This document shows, piece by piece, positions 7,506 to 16,095 of a stretch of DNA of 57,041 nt. This stretch comes from Streptomyces radicis. GTDB lineage: Bacteria; Actinomycetota; Actinomycetes; Streptomycetales; Streptomycetaceae. Numbering within the stretch: position 1 is the first letter of the stretch; each line of letters opens with the position of its first letter. The position numbers and the translations under genes are program-made. Under the pieces are notes generated by a model. That model did no database searches. It was not told where the DNA came from and saw nothing but the letters and a program-made list of their open reading frames with translations. The stretch covers positions 1-57,041 of the forward strand of contig NZ_RBDY01000041.1 in NCBI RefSeq assembly GCF_003626575.1. Reading direction: 5' to 3'.

Positions 7506-8646
7506 CGGGGACCTCCATCTCGATCGTGGTGCCCTCGCCGGGCGCGGATACGACGGTGAGCCGGCCGCCGACCGAGGCGGCACGGTCGCGCATGGAGACC
7601 AGGCCGAGGTGGCGGCCCGCGGTGCGGACGGCCTCGGGGTCGAAGCCGGTGCCGTCGTCGGCGATCCGCAGGACGGTGCCGACGCCGCGGTGGAGGAGGG
7701 AGACCCTGACCGTGTGCGGGTCGCCGTGGCGCAGGGCGTTGTGCAGGGCCTCCTGGGCGACGCGCAGCAGCGCCTCCTCGTGGGCGGCGGGGAGGGCGCG
7801 TGAGGCGTGGCAGTCGAACGTGACGCGCGCGGGGTGCGCGCGGTCGAGGACCTGGGTCTGGGCGCGGAGGGTGGCGACGAGGCCGTCCTCGTCCAGGGCG
7901 GCGGGGCGCAGCTCGATGACGGCGGCGCGCAGCTCGTCCGCGGCCTCGGCGGCCAGCGAGGTGACCTGGGCCAGCTCGGCCCTGGCGCGGCGGGGGTCGC
8001 GGTCGAGGAGCGTGGCGGTGGCCTGGGCGGTGAGGCGCAGCGAGAACAGCTTCTGGGCGACGGCGTCGTGCAGCTCGTGGGCGAGGCGGGCGCGTTCGTC
8101 GGCGATGGTCAGCTCGCGGCTGCGCTCGTAGAGCCTGGCGTTGGTCAGGGCGATGGCGGCGTGCTCGGCGAGGAGGCGGAGCAGGTCCTCGTCCTCCGCG
8201 GTGAACGCGCAGCCGTCGGGGCCGCGGCGGCCCGGGGGGCAGCGTTTGTCGGCCAGGAAGAGGGCGCCGAGGACCTCCTCGCCGTCGGCGATGGGCATGC
8301 CGAGGAAGTCGGACATCTCGGGGTGGGCGCCGGGCCAGCCCTCGAAACGGGGGTCGCGGCGGACGTCGGCGAGGCGGACGGGGGTCGCGCTCCTGAGCAT
8401 CGCGCCGAGGATGCCGTGCTGGCGGGGCAGGGGGCCGATGGCCTTCCACCGGCGGTCGCTGACGCCGTCCACGAGGAACTGGGCGAACCCGCCGTTCCCG
8501 TCGGGCAGGCCGAGGGCGGCGTAGCGGGCGTCGAGCAGCTCGCGCGCGGACGCGACGATCGTCTGGAGGACGTCGCGCACCTGGAGGGTGCGGTTCATGG
8601 CGAGCAGCGCCGCGCTGACGGCGGCGAGCCCCGTGCGTGGGCCCAT
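7498..8646 (-). CDS. GAF-domain histidine kinase (HisKA_3 type)
   Basis: This 382-residue kinase has a GAF domain (about residues 20-170), a HisKA_3 dimerisation region with the phosphoacceptor His in ERARLAHELHDAVAQKLFSL (about 195), and a HATPase domain with the N-box EALHNALRHG and G-boxes DDGTGFD and GLVSMRDR. It has no membrane segment, so it is likely a cytoplasmic sensor. The layout resembles the DevS/DosT group, but no heme-ligand context can be read here. It overlaps its cognate response regulator gene. Confidence 0.93.
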   Translation of the reverse strand: MGPRTGLAAVSAALLAMNRTLQVRDVLQTIVASARELLDARYAALGLPDGNGGFAQFLVDGVSDRRWKAIGPLPRQHGILGAMLRSATPVRLADVRRDPRFEGWPGAHPEMSDFLGMPIADGEEVLGALFLADKRCPPGRRGPDGCAFTAEDEDLLRLLAEHAAIALTNARLYERSRELTIADERARLAHELHDAVAQKLFSLRLTAQATATLLDRDPRRARAELAQVTSLAAEAADELRAAVIELRPAALDEDGLVATLRAQTQVLDRAHPARVTFDCHASRALPAAHEEALLRVAQEALHNALRHGDPHTVRVSLLHRGVGTVLRIADDGTGFDPEAVRTAGRHLGLVSMRDRAASVGGRLTVVSAPGEGTTIEMEVPGG

Positions 8647-8757
8647 GGGGAGAAGGTAACGCGTGAGGGCACCCGGCCGGATCGGGCGGGGGCGGGGGCG
8701 GCGTTGCGACGGTGGACCTAGGTCCGGGGGCGGAGGGCGGACGGCGGGTGGACGGCG

Positions 8758-8791
8758 GGCGGCGGGTGCCCGTGGGTGGGCGCCCGCCGCC
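8758..8791 (-). terminator. Hairpin after the FHA-ABC gene
   Basis: The 14-base arms GGCGGCGGGTGCCC (8758-8771) and GGGCGCCCGCCGCC (8778-8791) can pair almost fully around a 6-base loop. The hairpin sits 25 bases beyond the stop of the minus-strand transporter and before the kinase gene. It would terminate or attenuate readthrough. Confidence 0.55.
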
Positions 8792-8815
8792 GTGGGCCAG
8801 GTCGGGGGTGGCGGG

Positions 8816-11353
8816 TCAGTCGCGCATGACCTCGGGCTCGTGGCGCCGCAGGAACTTCATCACCAGGAAGCCGCAGGCGACGGCGATGAGGACGAGCATC
8901 GTGACGTCGAGGAGCCAGTACCCGGCCTCGTGCTTCCAGATGGGGTCGGGGTCGGGCTCGGCGGCGGGCGAGGCGGTCAGGACGTTGAGGTCGACCGTCG
9001 AGCCGGTGCCCGCCAGGGCCCAGCGGGAGGGCATCAGCCACGCGAGCTGCTCGACGCCGAGGCTGCCGTGGACCTGGAACAGCGCGCCGGTGAAGACGAG
9101 TTGGACCACCGAGATCATGACGAGCAGCGGCATGGTCATCTCGGAGGTGCGGACCAGGGCGGAGATGAGCAGGCCGATCATCATCGAGGTGCAGCCGAGG
9201 ACCATCAGGACGAAGGCCATCTCGAGGGCGGGCGAGCCCTCGATGATCACGCCCTCGGGGGGCATGTCGCGCGGGAAGAAGCCGATGATGCTGAGCAGGG
9301 CGCCCTGGAAGACGGTGACGATGCCGAGGACGAAGACCTTTGACATGAGATACGCGGACCGTGAGAGTCCCACGGCGCGTTCCCGCTCGTAGATGACGCG
9401 TTCCTTGATCAGCTCGCGGACCGCGTTGGCCGAGCCGGTGAAGCACATGCCGACGACGAGGATCAGCAGGATGATGCTGGCGTCGCCGTTGCGCCCGCCG
9501 TTCTCGACCGGGCCGTAGCCGAGGCCGTGGTCGGCGGGGATGAACGTGCTGACCAGGCCGAGGACGATGGGCAGGGCGATCGTCAGGCCGAGGAAGCCCT
9601 TGTCGGCCATGATCACGGCGGCGTATCTGCGCATCAGCGTGAGCACCTGGGAGCCCCAGGTCTGCGCCTTCTGCTGGACGGGCGCGACGGGCCAGTACTG
9701 CTGGGGCTGCGGCTGCGCGGCGTCCAGGTCGGCGGCGTACATCTGGTAGTGCTGCGAGCCGCGCCAGCGGCCCATCCAGTCGTAGTCGCGGTAGTTCTCG
9801 AACGCGGAGAAGACGTCGGCCCAGGTGTCGTAGCCGAAGAAGTTGAGCGCCTCGTCCGGGGGGCCGAAGTAGGCGACGCCGCCGCCGGGGGCCATCACCA
9901 GGACGCGGTCGCACAGGCCGAGTTCGGCGACGGAGTGGGTGACGACCAGGACGGTGCGGCCGTCGTCGGCGAGGCCGCGCAGCAGCTGCATGACGTCGCG
10001 GTCCATGCCGGGGTCGAGGCCCGAGGTGGGCTCGTCGAGGAAGATCAGCGACGGCTTGGTCAGCAGCTCGAGGGCGACGGAGACGCGCTTGCGCTGGCCG
10101 CCGGAGAGCGAGGAGATGCGCTTCTCGGCGTGGTGGCTCAGCTTCAGCTCGGCGAGGACCTCCTCGACGCGGGCGTTGCGCTCGGCGTCGGCGACGTCGC
10201 CGGGGAAGCGGAGCTTGGCGGCGAGCCTGAGGGCCTGCCTGACCTGGAGCGCGGTGTGCAGGATGTCGTCCTGCGGGACCAGCCCGATGCGGTGGCGCAG
10301 CTCGGCGAAGTGCGTGTACAGGTTCCGGTGGTCGTAGAGCACCTCGCCATAGGTCGCGGGGCGGTAGCCGGTGAGGGCGCGCAGCAGCGTGGACTTGCCC
10401 GAGCCCGAGGGGCCGATGACGCCGACCAGGGACTTCTCGGGGACGCCGAAGGAGACGTCGTTGAGGATCGTCAGCTGGTTGTTGTTCACCTGCACCGTGA
10501 GGTGGCGGGCGGAGAAGGAGACCTCGCCGGTGTCGACGTACTCCTGGAGCTGGCTGCCCACGAGGCGGAACGTCGAGTGGCCGATGCCGACCGTGTCGTT
10601 CTGGCCGAGGTACTGGCGGCCGTTCTTGGGCAGCTGCTGGCCGTTGACATAGGTGCCGTTGTGGCTGCCGAGGTCGTGGATCTCGAAGCGGCCGTCGGGG
10701 TGCGCGAGGAACTCCGCGTGGAAGCGGGAGACCTGGAGGTCGGAGACGACCAGCTCGTTCTCCAGCGCGCGGCCGATGCGGGTGACCTGGCCGACGGCGA
10801 GCTGGTGGAGGCTGGTGGCGCCGCGGTCGGCGCCCGCCGCCCCGCTCCCCTGCTGCGGCGGCGGCTGGTGCGGCGGCTGCTGCTGGGGTGGCTGCTGCTG
10901 GGGTGGCTGGGCCGGGGGCTGGTGTCCCTGGGGCATCGCGGGCGGGTGGCCCGCCATGGCGGCGGCCTGGGCCGGGTACTGCGCCTGCGCCGGGTACTGG
11001 CCCTGCGCGGGGTACTGCTGGCCCTGCTGCTGGTGCGGCACGTGCGCGCCGCCGGCGGCGAACGTGAGCCGCGGACCGTCGGCGGCGTTCCCCAGATGGA
11101 CGACCACGCCGGGGCCGAGCGGCAGGTGCTGGACGCGTTGCCCCTGGGCGTAGGTGCCGTTGGTGCTGCCGTGGTCCTCCACGATCCAGCCCTGGCCGAC
11201 CCAGCGGACGGTGGCGTGCCGCCACGAGACGCGGGAGTCCTGGAGGACGACGTCGCCCTGGGGGTCTCTGCCCACCTGGTACGACCTGGTCGGATCCAAT
11301 ATCCAGGTTTGTCCGTTCAATTCGAGTACGAGTTCCGGCACTCCATGCCCCAC
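8816..11353 (-). CDS. FHA-domain ABC transporter (ABCG-like half transporter)
   Basis: This 845-residue fusion has an FHA domain (about residues 15-90, with HGSTNGTY), a Gln/Pro-rich linker (about 100-175), a second FHA domain (about 190-260, with GSHNGTY) and an ABC ATPase (Walker A GPSGSGKST near 315, LSGGQRKR near 413, LDEPTSGLDP near 435). It ends with an ABC2-type membrane domain from about 590. The order resembles Rv1747 of mycobacteria, in which FHA domains bind phosphothreonine set by Ser/Thr kinases. An exporter controlled by phosphorylation is therefore likely; the substrate is unknown. The start is GTG at 11353, the first of the frame. Confidence 0.93.
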   Translation of the reverse strand: MGHGVPELVLELNGQTWILDPTRSYQVGRDPQGDVVLQDSRVSWRHATVRWVGQGWIVEDHGSTNGTYAQGQRVQHLPLGPGVVVHLGNAADGPRLTFAAGGAHVPHQQQGQQYPAQGQYPAQAQYPAQAAAMAGHPPAMPQGHQPPAQPPQQQPPQQQPPHQPPPQQGSGAAGADRGATSLHQLAVGQVTRIGRALENELVVSDLQVSRFHAEFLAHPDGRFEIHDLGSHNGTYVNGQQLPKNGRQYLGQNDTVGIGHSTFRLVGSQLQEYVDTGEVSFSARHLTVQVNNNQLTILNDVSFGVPEKSLVGVIGPSGSGKSTLLRALTGYRPATYGEVLYDHRNLYTHFAELRHRIGLVPQDDILHTALQVRQALRLAAKLRFPGDVADAERNARVEEVLAELKLSHHAEKRISSLSGGQRKRVSVALELLTKPSLIFLDEPTSGLDPGMDRDVMQLLRGLADDGRTVLVVTHSVAELGLCDRVLVMAPGGGVAYFGPPDEALNFFGYDTWADVFSAFENYRDYDWMGRWRGSQHYQMYAADLDAAQPQPQQYWPVAPVQQKAQTWGSQVLTLMRRYAAVIMADKGFLGLTIALPIVLGLVSTFIPADHGLGYGPVENGGRNGDASIILLILVVGMCFTGSANAVRELIKERVIYERERAVGLSRSAYLMSKVFVLGIVTVFQGALLSIIGFFPRDMPPEGVIIEGSPALEMAFVLMVLGCTSMMIGLLISALVRTSEMTMPLLVMISVVQLVFTGALFQVHGSLGVEQLAWLMPSRWALAGTGSTVDLNVLTASPAAEPDPDPIWKHEAGYWLLDVTMLVLIAVACGFLVMKFLRRHEPEVMRD

Positions 11354-11572
11354 AAAGTTGTCCCCCGAATAGACCCCCGCCAGGAGGTCTTGGGATGTTT
11401 GAACATCGTGGGGGAACTATTCCAGGCTCCGGCGGCGATCGGGAACCCGCCCCCCGAAAGTCACCAAGCTGGTGCAGAGCGTGCGTAGCTCCGTGACGTT
11501 CACCTCAAGGCCGCGTCCACGCACCGGAACGGACATGGCGTGGACGCCGGAAGCGGCTACCGTGGAAGAACC

Positions 11573-12808
11573 ATGACCCTTGCACATATGGCCGAGGAAT
11601 CCGCTGAGGGCGTGCTCCCTGGCGTTCCCACGTTGCTGGTGAAGGTGTTCGGCAGGGACCGGCCAGGACTGACCGCTTCGCTGTTCGAGACTCTGGCCGC
11701 CTATGCCGTGGACGTCATCGATCTGGAGCAGGTCGTCACGCGCGGGAGGATCACGCTCTGCGCCCTGGTGACCATGCCCGCGCCCGGCACCGGCACGGAG
11801 GGCGAGCTGCGCGCCACCGTGCACTCGTGGGCCGAGTCGGCGGGCGTGCAGGCCGAGATCATCTCGGGGCTCGGCGACAACCCCGCGCGGGGCGCGGGCC
11901 GCTCGCACGTCACCGTGCTCGGACACCCGCTGAGCGCCGAGGTGACGGCGGCGATCGCCGCGCGGATAACGCTGGCGGGCGGGAACATCGACCGGATCTA
12001 CCGGCTGGCCAAGTACCCGGTGACCGCGGTGGAGTTCGACGTGTCGGGAGTGGCGACGGAGGCGCTGCGCACCGCGTTGGCCACGGAGGCGGCGGCGCGC
12101 GCGGTGGACGTGGCGGTGGTGGCCTCGGGGCTGCAACGCCGGGCGCCGCGCCTCGTGGTGATGGACGTGGACTCCACGCTGATCCAGGACGAGGTGATCG
12201 AGCTGTTCGCGGCCCACGCGGGCTGCGAGCGCGAGGTCGCCGAGGTGACGGCCGCCGCGATGCGGGGCGAGCTGGACTTCGAGGAGTCGCTGCACGCCAG
12301 GGTCGCGCTGCTCGCGGGCCTCGACGCGTCGGTGGTGGACAAGGTCCGCGACGAGGTGCGGCTCACGCCGGGCGCCAGGACCCTGATCCGCACGCTCAAG
12401 CGGCTCGGCTGCCAGGTGGGCGTGGTGTCGGGGGGGTTCACCCAGGTGACGGATGTGCTGCGGGAGCGGCTCGGCCTCGACTTCGCCGCGGCCAACACCC
12501 TCGAGGTGGCGGAAGGGCGGCTGACCGGGCGCGTCGTCGGGGAGATCGTGGACCGGGCGGCCAAGGCCAGGCTGCTGCGGAGCTTCGCCCATGAGGCGGG
12601 GGTGCCGCTGACGCGGACGGTGGCCATCGGCGACGGGGCCAACGACCTGGACATGCTCAACGCGGCGGGGCTCGGGGTGGCGTTCAACGCCAAGCCGCTG
12701 GTGCGCGAGGCCGCGCACACGGCGGTCAGTGTGCCGTTCCTCGACACGGTCCTCTACCTGCTGGGGATCACCAGGGAAGAGGTCGAGGCGGCGGACGCCC
12801 AGGGCTGA
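11573..12808 (+). CDS. serB: Phosphoserine phosphatase SerB
   Basis: This 411-residue enzyme hydrolyses O-phosphoserine to serine, the last step of serine synthesis. Tandem ACT-like domains fill residues 1-185 (TLLVKVFGRDRPGLTASLFE), followed by a HAD phosphatase with the nucleophile motif VMDVDSTLIQ (about 196), VSGGFTQ (motif II) and GDGANDLDML (motif IV). The ACT-HAD order matches mycobacterial SerB2. The ATG at 11573 follows GGAAG; a GTG at 11540 is in frame but without support. It is divergent from the FHA-ABC gene and convergent with the SixA-like gene. Confidence 0.95.
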   Translation: MTLAHMAEESAEGVLPGVPTLLVKVFGRDRPGLTASLFETLAAYAVDVIDLEQVVTRGRITLCALVTMPAPGTGTEGELRATVHSWAESAGVQAEIISGLGDNPARGAGRSHVTVLGHPLSAEVTAAIAARITLAGGNIDRIYRLAKYPVTAVEFDVSGVATEALRTALATEAAARAVDVAVVASGLQRRAPRLVVMDVDSTLIQDEVIELFAAHAGCEREVAEVTAAAMRGELDFEESLHARVALLAGLDASVVDKVRDEVRLTPGARTLIRTLKRLGCQVGVVSGGFTQVTDVLRERLGLDFAAANTLEVAEGRLTGRVVGEIVDRAAKARLLRSFAHEAGVPLTRTVAIGDGANDLDMLNAAGLGVAFNAKPLVREAAHTAVSVPFLDTVLYLLGITREEVEAADAQG

Positions 12809-12837
12809 CGCGTGCGTGCCCCGGGGTCCGGCGTGCG

Positions 12838-13356
12838 TCAGGACTGCGGGCTCCAGAAGGCGACGAGGCGGGCGGAGCCGTGCTCCACCGCCTTCCAGTC
12901 GCCGCTGAGGCTGAGGACGGCGAGCGACGAGGTGGGGTAGCCGCCTCGGTTCATCCGCTCGCGGGTGTCGCCGTCCGACGCCCCGGCGAGCGCGTCGGCG
13001 AGGGCGTGGACCGCGGGGTTGTGGCCGACGAGCATCAGGTCCTTGACCGCGTCGTCCGTGCCGTTGATCACGGCGATCAACTCGCCGAGCGTGGCCTCGT
13101 AGAGCCGCTCGTCGTAGACCGTCCTGGGGCGCTCGGGCAGCTCGGGGGCGAACAGCTTCCAGGTCTCGCGGGCGCGGGCCGCGGTGGAGCAGAGGGTCAG
13201 ATCAGGGGCCACGCCGGCGCCGGCGAGCCAGCGCCCGGCCGCCGGCGCGTCCTTGCGGCCGCGCTCGGCCAGGGGACGCTCGTGGTCGGGCACCTGCGGC
13301 CAGTCGGCCTTGGCGTGTCGGAGAAGAACGATCCTGCGGGGAACATCGACGCTCAT
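12838..13356 (-). CDS. sixA: SixA-like histidine phosphatase
   Basis: This 172-residue histidine-phosphatase-superfamily protein has the catalytic RHA motif early (IVLLRHAKADWPQ, about residues 9-21), a central Arg in CSTAARARETW and the second His in MLVGHNPAVH. The LRHAKA form, rather than LRHGE, is typical of SixA phosphohistidine phosphatases. Which phosphohistidine protein it acts on is unknown. The convergent serB gene ends 29 bases away. Confidence 0.88.
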   Translation of the reverse strand: MSVDVPRRIVLLRHAKADWPQVPDHERPLAERGRKDAPAAGRWLAGAGVAPDLTLCSTAARARETWKLFAPELPERPRTVYDERLYEATLGELIAVINGTDDAVKDLMLVGHNPAVHALADALAGASDGDTRERMNRGGYPTSSLAVLSLSGDWKAVEHGSARLVAFWSPQS

Positions 13357-13446
13357 GTGCCCCAGCTTCGCACGAAAGGAGTGGGCGGGCGCGGGTGGTT
13401 GGGAATCGGAAAGGCCCTGATGCCCAGGTGGGGGCGGGGCCCGCTC

Positions 13447-13641
13447 TCAGGGCAGCAGCGCGGCGTGGACGTGGGCGACCAGGTCGCCGACGGGCTGCCA
13501 CGGGGTGTCGGTGGCCGCGTCGGCCTCCGTGCCGGAGACGAGCAGCATCAGCAGGGCGACGAACGCGGCGGCCGGGAGTGCGACGGCCCACCAGCGCAGG
13601 CGGATGTCCCCCGTTGAACGATTCGCGTGGGGGGCGGCCAT
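13447..13641 (-). CDS. Small single-pass membrane protein
   Basis: This 64-residue protein has one hydrophobic segment (WWAVALPAAAFVALLMLLVS, about residues 20-39), a short polar N-terminus and a C-terminal tail of about 25 residues (GTEADAATDTPWQPVGDLVA). The ATG at 13641 is preceded by GAGGGAGA; an alternative start at 13674 would add 11 residues but has less support. I recognise no domain. The tail would probably face outward. It may be a conserved Streptomyces small protein, but this needs a search. Confidence 0.65.
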   Translation of the reverse strand: MAAPHANRSTGDIRLRWWAVALPAAAFVALLMLLVSGTEADAATDTPWQPVGDLVAHVHAALLP

Positions 13642-13831
13642 GACGGGTCTCCCTCGGTCGGGCGCCGGGGTCAACTCTGTTCCCCGGCCGGTGAGTCCAA
13701 CCTACGCAACGCGCCGGGCGCGGGCCCATCCGGTGAGCCACCCAGTCCCCCCTGAACCTGACCCCCTAGGGGACGGTGGGGCTGGCACCACCATGGGCCT
13801 TCGGGAGGCATCGGGAGGCGTCGGGGGAACG

Positions 13832-13948
13832 TCAGGGGGAGGCGATGATCGCGATCACGGCGATCACGACGCTGATGCCGAGCATGGCGCCGAGGATCTG
13901 GAGGAGCTTCCGCTGGCCGCCGGTGGGGTGGGGTTCGAGCGCTGGCAT
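13832..13948 (-). CDS. SGM_5486-type transporter-associated small protein
   Basis: This 38-residue protein is too short for most gene callers. Its sequence begins MPALEPHPTGGQRKLLQILG and continues as a hydrophobic helix (AMLGISVVIAVIAIIASP). I recognise this as the SGM_5486 family, a Streptomyces small protein named for its place beside a transporter. It starts 51 bases after the stop of the MFS gene on the same strand, consistent with that association. Its function is unknown; a single-pass partner of the transporter is inference. Confidence 0.75.
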   Translation of the reverse strand: MPALEPHPTGGQRKLLQILGAMLGISVVIAVIAIIASP

Positions 13949-13998
13949 GCGGCCATTGTCCCATGGCCCACGCGTCCCACCTCAGTCGCCTTCGCCCC

Positions 13999-15318
13999 TC
14001 AGTCGCCGTCCTCCACGCGGCGGTCCCGCCCCGCGACGACGCCGACGGCGATCTGGACGGCCATGAGCCCGGCCATCACGGCGAGCGGCACGTCCCAGCC
14101 GCCGGTGGCCTCGTACAGGCTGCCGATGACCAGCGGCCCCGGGATGCAGATCAGGTAGCCGACGCTCTGGGCGAACGCGGAGAGGCGGGCGACGCCCGTG
14201 GCGCTGCGGGCGCGCAGGCCGATCATGGTGAGGGCGACGGGGAAGGCGCAGTTGGCGACGCCGAGGAAGACGGCCCAGACCCAGGCGCCCGACGCGGGGG
14301 CCAGCCACAGGCCCGCGTAGCCGACGAGGCCGCACGCGCCGAGCACGGCGACCAACGGGCCCTGGTGGCGCATGCGGGCGGCGACGCGCGGGACGACGAA
14401 GCCGAGCGGGCCGCCGAGGCCCATGACGAGGGCGAGCAGCAGCCCGGCCGTTCCCGCGCCGACGCCCGCGTCGCGGAAGATCTGGGAGGCCCAGCCGAGG
14501 GTGATGTAGGCGGCGGTGGCCTGGAGTCCGAAGAAGACGGCGAGCGCCCAGGCGGTGCGGGAGCGGGCCAGGGACGGCACGGGCGGCGCGGCGGCCGAGC
14601 CCGTTCCCCCTGCTCCCCGTCCCTCTCCTTCTCCTTCTCCCCCGCCCGCGCCGCCCTTTCGGAGCTCCGCGCGCCGGAAGGAGGGCCTGGCGGCGAGCCA
14701 GGGCAGCAGGGCGAGGGCGGTGACGACGGCCCACACGCCGATGCCGAGGCGCCAGCTGTCGCCGAGCGCGCCGGTCAGCGGGACGGTCATCGCGGCGGAG
14801 ACGGCGGCGCCGAGCGCGGCGACGCCCGCGTAGACGCCGGTCATCGTGCCGATGCGGTCGGGGAACCAGCGCTTGACGAGCACGGGCATCAGAACGTTGC
14901 CCACGGCTATCCCGGCCAGCGCGACCGTCGTGGTCAGCAGGAACGGAACGGTCGTCGGCATGAGCGAGCGCAGCGCGAGCCCCACCGTGAGCGCCACGAG
15001 GCCCGCGATCACCACCGCGGCGGGCCCGAACCTGCGGGCCAGGCGCGGGGCGGCGAAGCCGAAGAGGCCGAAGCACAGGGCGGGCAGCGATGTGAGCAGC
15101 CCGGCGACGGTGCCGTTCATGCCGAGGTCGGCGCGGACCTCGGCGAGCACGGGGCCGAGCGAGGAGATGGCGGGCCTGAGGTTGAGCGCCGCCAGGATCA
15201 GCGCGAGGACGAGCCACGCGCGCCGCTGGCCGGATCCGGCCCCCCGCACGGCGTCGTGCGGTGGCCGCGGTGCGGGGGAAGTCTTCCGGAGAGTACGGTC
15301 ATCCTTCGTCAACCCCAT
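13999..15318 (-). CDS. MFS transporter, CynX/NimT-like
   Basis: This 439-residue transporter has about 12 membrane segments in two halves, separated near residue 215 by a Gly/Glu-rich cytoplasmic loop. NLRPAISSLGPVLAEVRADL near the N-terminus is typical of the CynX/NimT (cyanate, 2-nitroimidazole) group. The substrate is not predictable. I chose the ATG at 15318 because a good -10 hexamer (TATGAT, 15326-15331 on the minus strand) lies 7 bases upstream and no Shine-Dalgarno is present, which fits a leaderless transcript. The divergent GntR regulator probably controls it. Confidence 0.9.
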   Translation of the reverse strand: MGLTKDDRTLRKTSPAPRPPHDAVRGAGSGQRRAWLVLALILAALNLRPAISSLGPVLAEVRADLGMNGTVAGLLTSLPALCFGLFGFAAPRLARRFGPAAVVIAGLVALTVGLALRSLMPTTVPFLLTTTVALAGIAVGNVLMPVLVKRWFPDRIGTMTGVYAGVAALGAAVSAAMTVPLTGALGDSWRLGIGVWAVVTALALLPWLAARPSFRRAELRKGGAGGGEGEGEGRGAGGTGSAAAPPVPSLARSRTAWALAVFFGLQATAAYITLGWASQIFRDAGVGAGTAGLLLALVMGLGGPLGFVVPRVAARMRHQGPLVAVLGACGLVGYAGLWLAPASGAWVWAVFLGVANCAFPVALTMIGLRARSATGVARLSAFAQSVGYLICIPGPLVIGSLYEATGGWDVPLAVMAGLMAVQIAVGVVAGRDRRVEDGD

Positions 15319-15325
15319 GCAACGC

Positions 15326-15348
15326 ATCATAGAATCATGGGATGAATC
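15326..15348. promoter_or_regulatory. Promoter and probable GntR operator for the MFS gene
   Basis: TATGAT on the minus strand (15326-15331) is a near-consensus -10 placed for a leaderless start at 15318. Directly upstream, the 17-base near-palindrome GAATCATGGGATGAATC (15332-15348) fills the place between -10 and -35. The divergent FadR-type GntR gene starts 36 bases further on. A repressor bound here would block the transporter promoter. Confidence 0.5.
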
Positions 15349-15383
15349 CCTTGCCCGAGGGGTTCGGACATCCCGGGAGAGAT

Positions 15384-16070
15384 ATGTCACTTACCGCGCC
15401 CCGACGTTCGGCGCTGGCGGATCAGGTGATCAGCCAGCTGCGCCAGGAGATCACCTCGGGGGAGTGGCCGGTCGGCTCGCGCATCCCGACCGAGCCCGAG
15501 CTGGTCGAGCAGCTCGGCGTCGCGAGGAACACCGTGCGGGAGGCGATCCGGGCCCTGGCGCACAACGGGCTCCTGGACATCCGGCAGGGCTCGGGCACCT
15601 ATGTGGTGGCCACGAGCGAGCTGGCCGGGGTGATGCACCGCAGGTTCGCCGACGCGGCCCCGCAGGACGTCGCCGAGATGCGCTCCACCCTCGAGGCGGG
15701 CGCGGCGCGGCTGGCCGCGCGGCGCTGCACCCCGCAGGAGCTGCGGCAGCTGGAGACGCTGCTCGGGCGGCGCGAGGCGGCGTGGGCCGACGGGGACGTG
15801 GAGCGCTTCGTCGAGGCGGACGCGACGTTCCACATGGCGGTGGTCAAGGCGTCGCACAACGAGGTGCTGACCGCGCTCTACGCCGATCTCGGCACGGTGG
15901 TGCGGTCGTTCCTGCGCGAGGAGGTGGGGGACGAGCTGCGCGCCGAGGACTATGTCGAGCACGCGGGCCTGGTGGCGGCGATCACCGCGGCGGACGCCGA
16001 GGCCGCCGCCACCGAGGCCGGCTCGTACGCGCTGATCTGCCGGGGGCTGATCCCGCGCGCGGCGGTGTGA
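15384..16070 (+). CDS. GntR-family regulator, FadR/FCD subfamily
   Basis: This 228-residue regulator has an N-terminal winged helix (about residues 8-75, with IPTEPELVEQLGVARNTVRE and LDIRQGSGTYV) and a C-terminal helical FCD domain (about 90-215). The FCD part shows the DATFHMAVVKASHN block, whose Asp and His residues usually bind a metal and a carboxylate ligand. The ATG at 15384 follows GGGAGAG. It is divergent from the MFS transporter, its likely target. The ligand is probably the transporter substrate, but that is inference. Confidence 0.92.
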   Translation: MSLTAPRRSALADQVISQLRQEITSGEWPVGSRIPTEPELVEQLGVARNTVREAIRALAHNGLLDIRQGSGTYVVATSELAGVMHRRFADAAPQDVAEMRSTLEAGAARLAARRCTPQELRQLETLLGRREAAWADGDVERFVEADATFHMAVVKASHNEVLTALYADLGTVVRSFLREEVGDELRAEDYVEHAGLVAAITAADAEAAATEAGSYALICRGLIPRAAV

Positions 16071-16095
16071 GGGGCGGTGTGAGGGGCGGCCGGGC

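Noticed and set aside
9527..11488. 653-residue plus-strand open frame over the FHA-ABC gene
   Set aside because: Antisense to a gene with clear FHA, Walker and membrane motifs; no recognisable domain and no Shine-Dalgarno.
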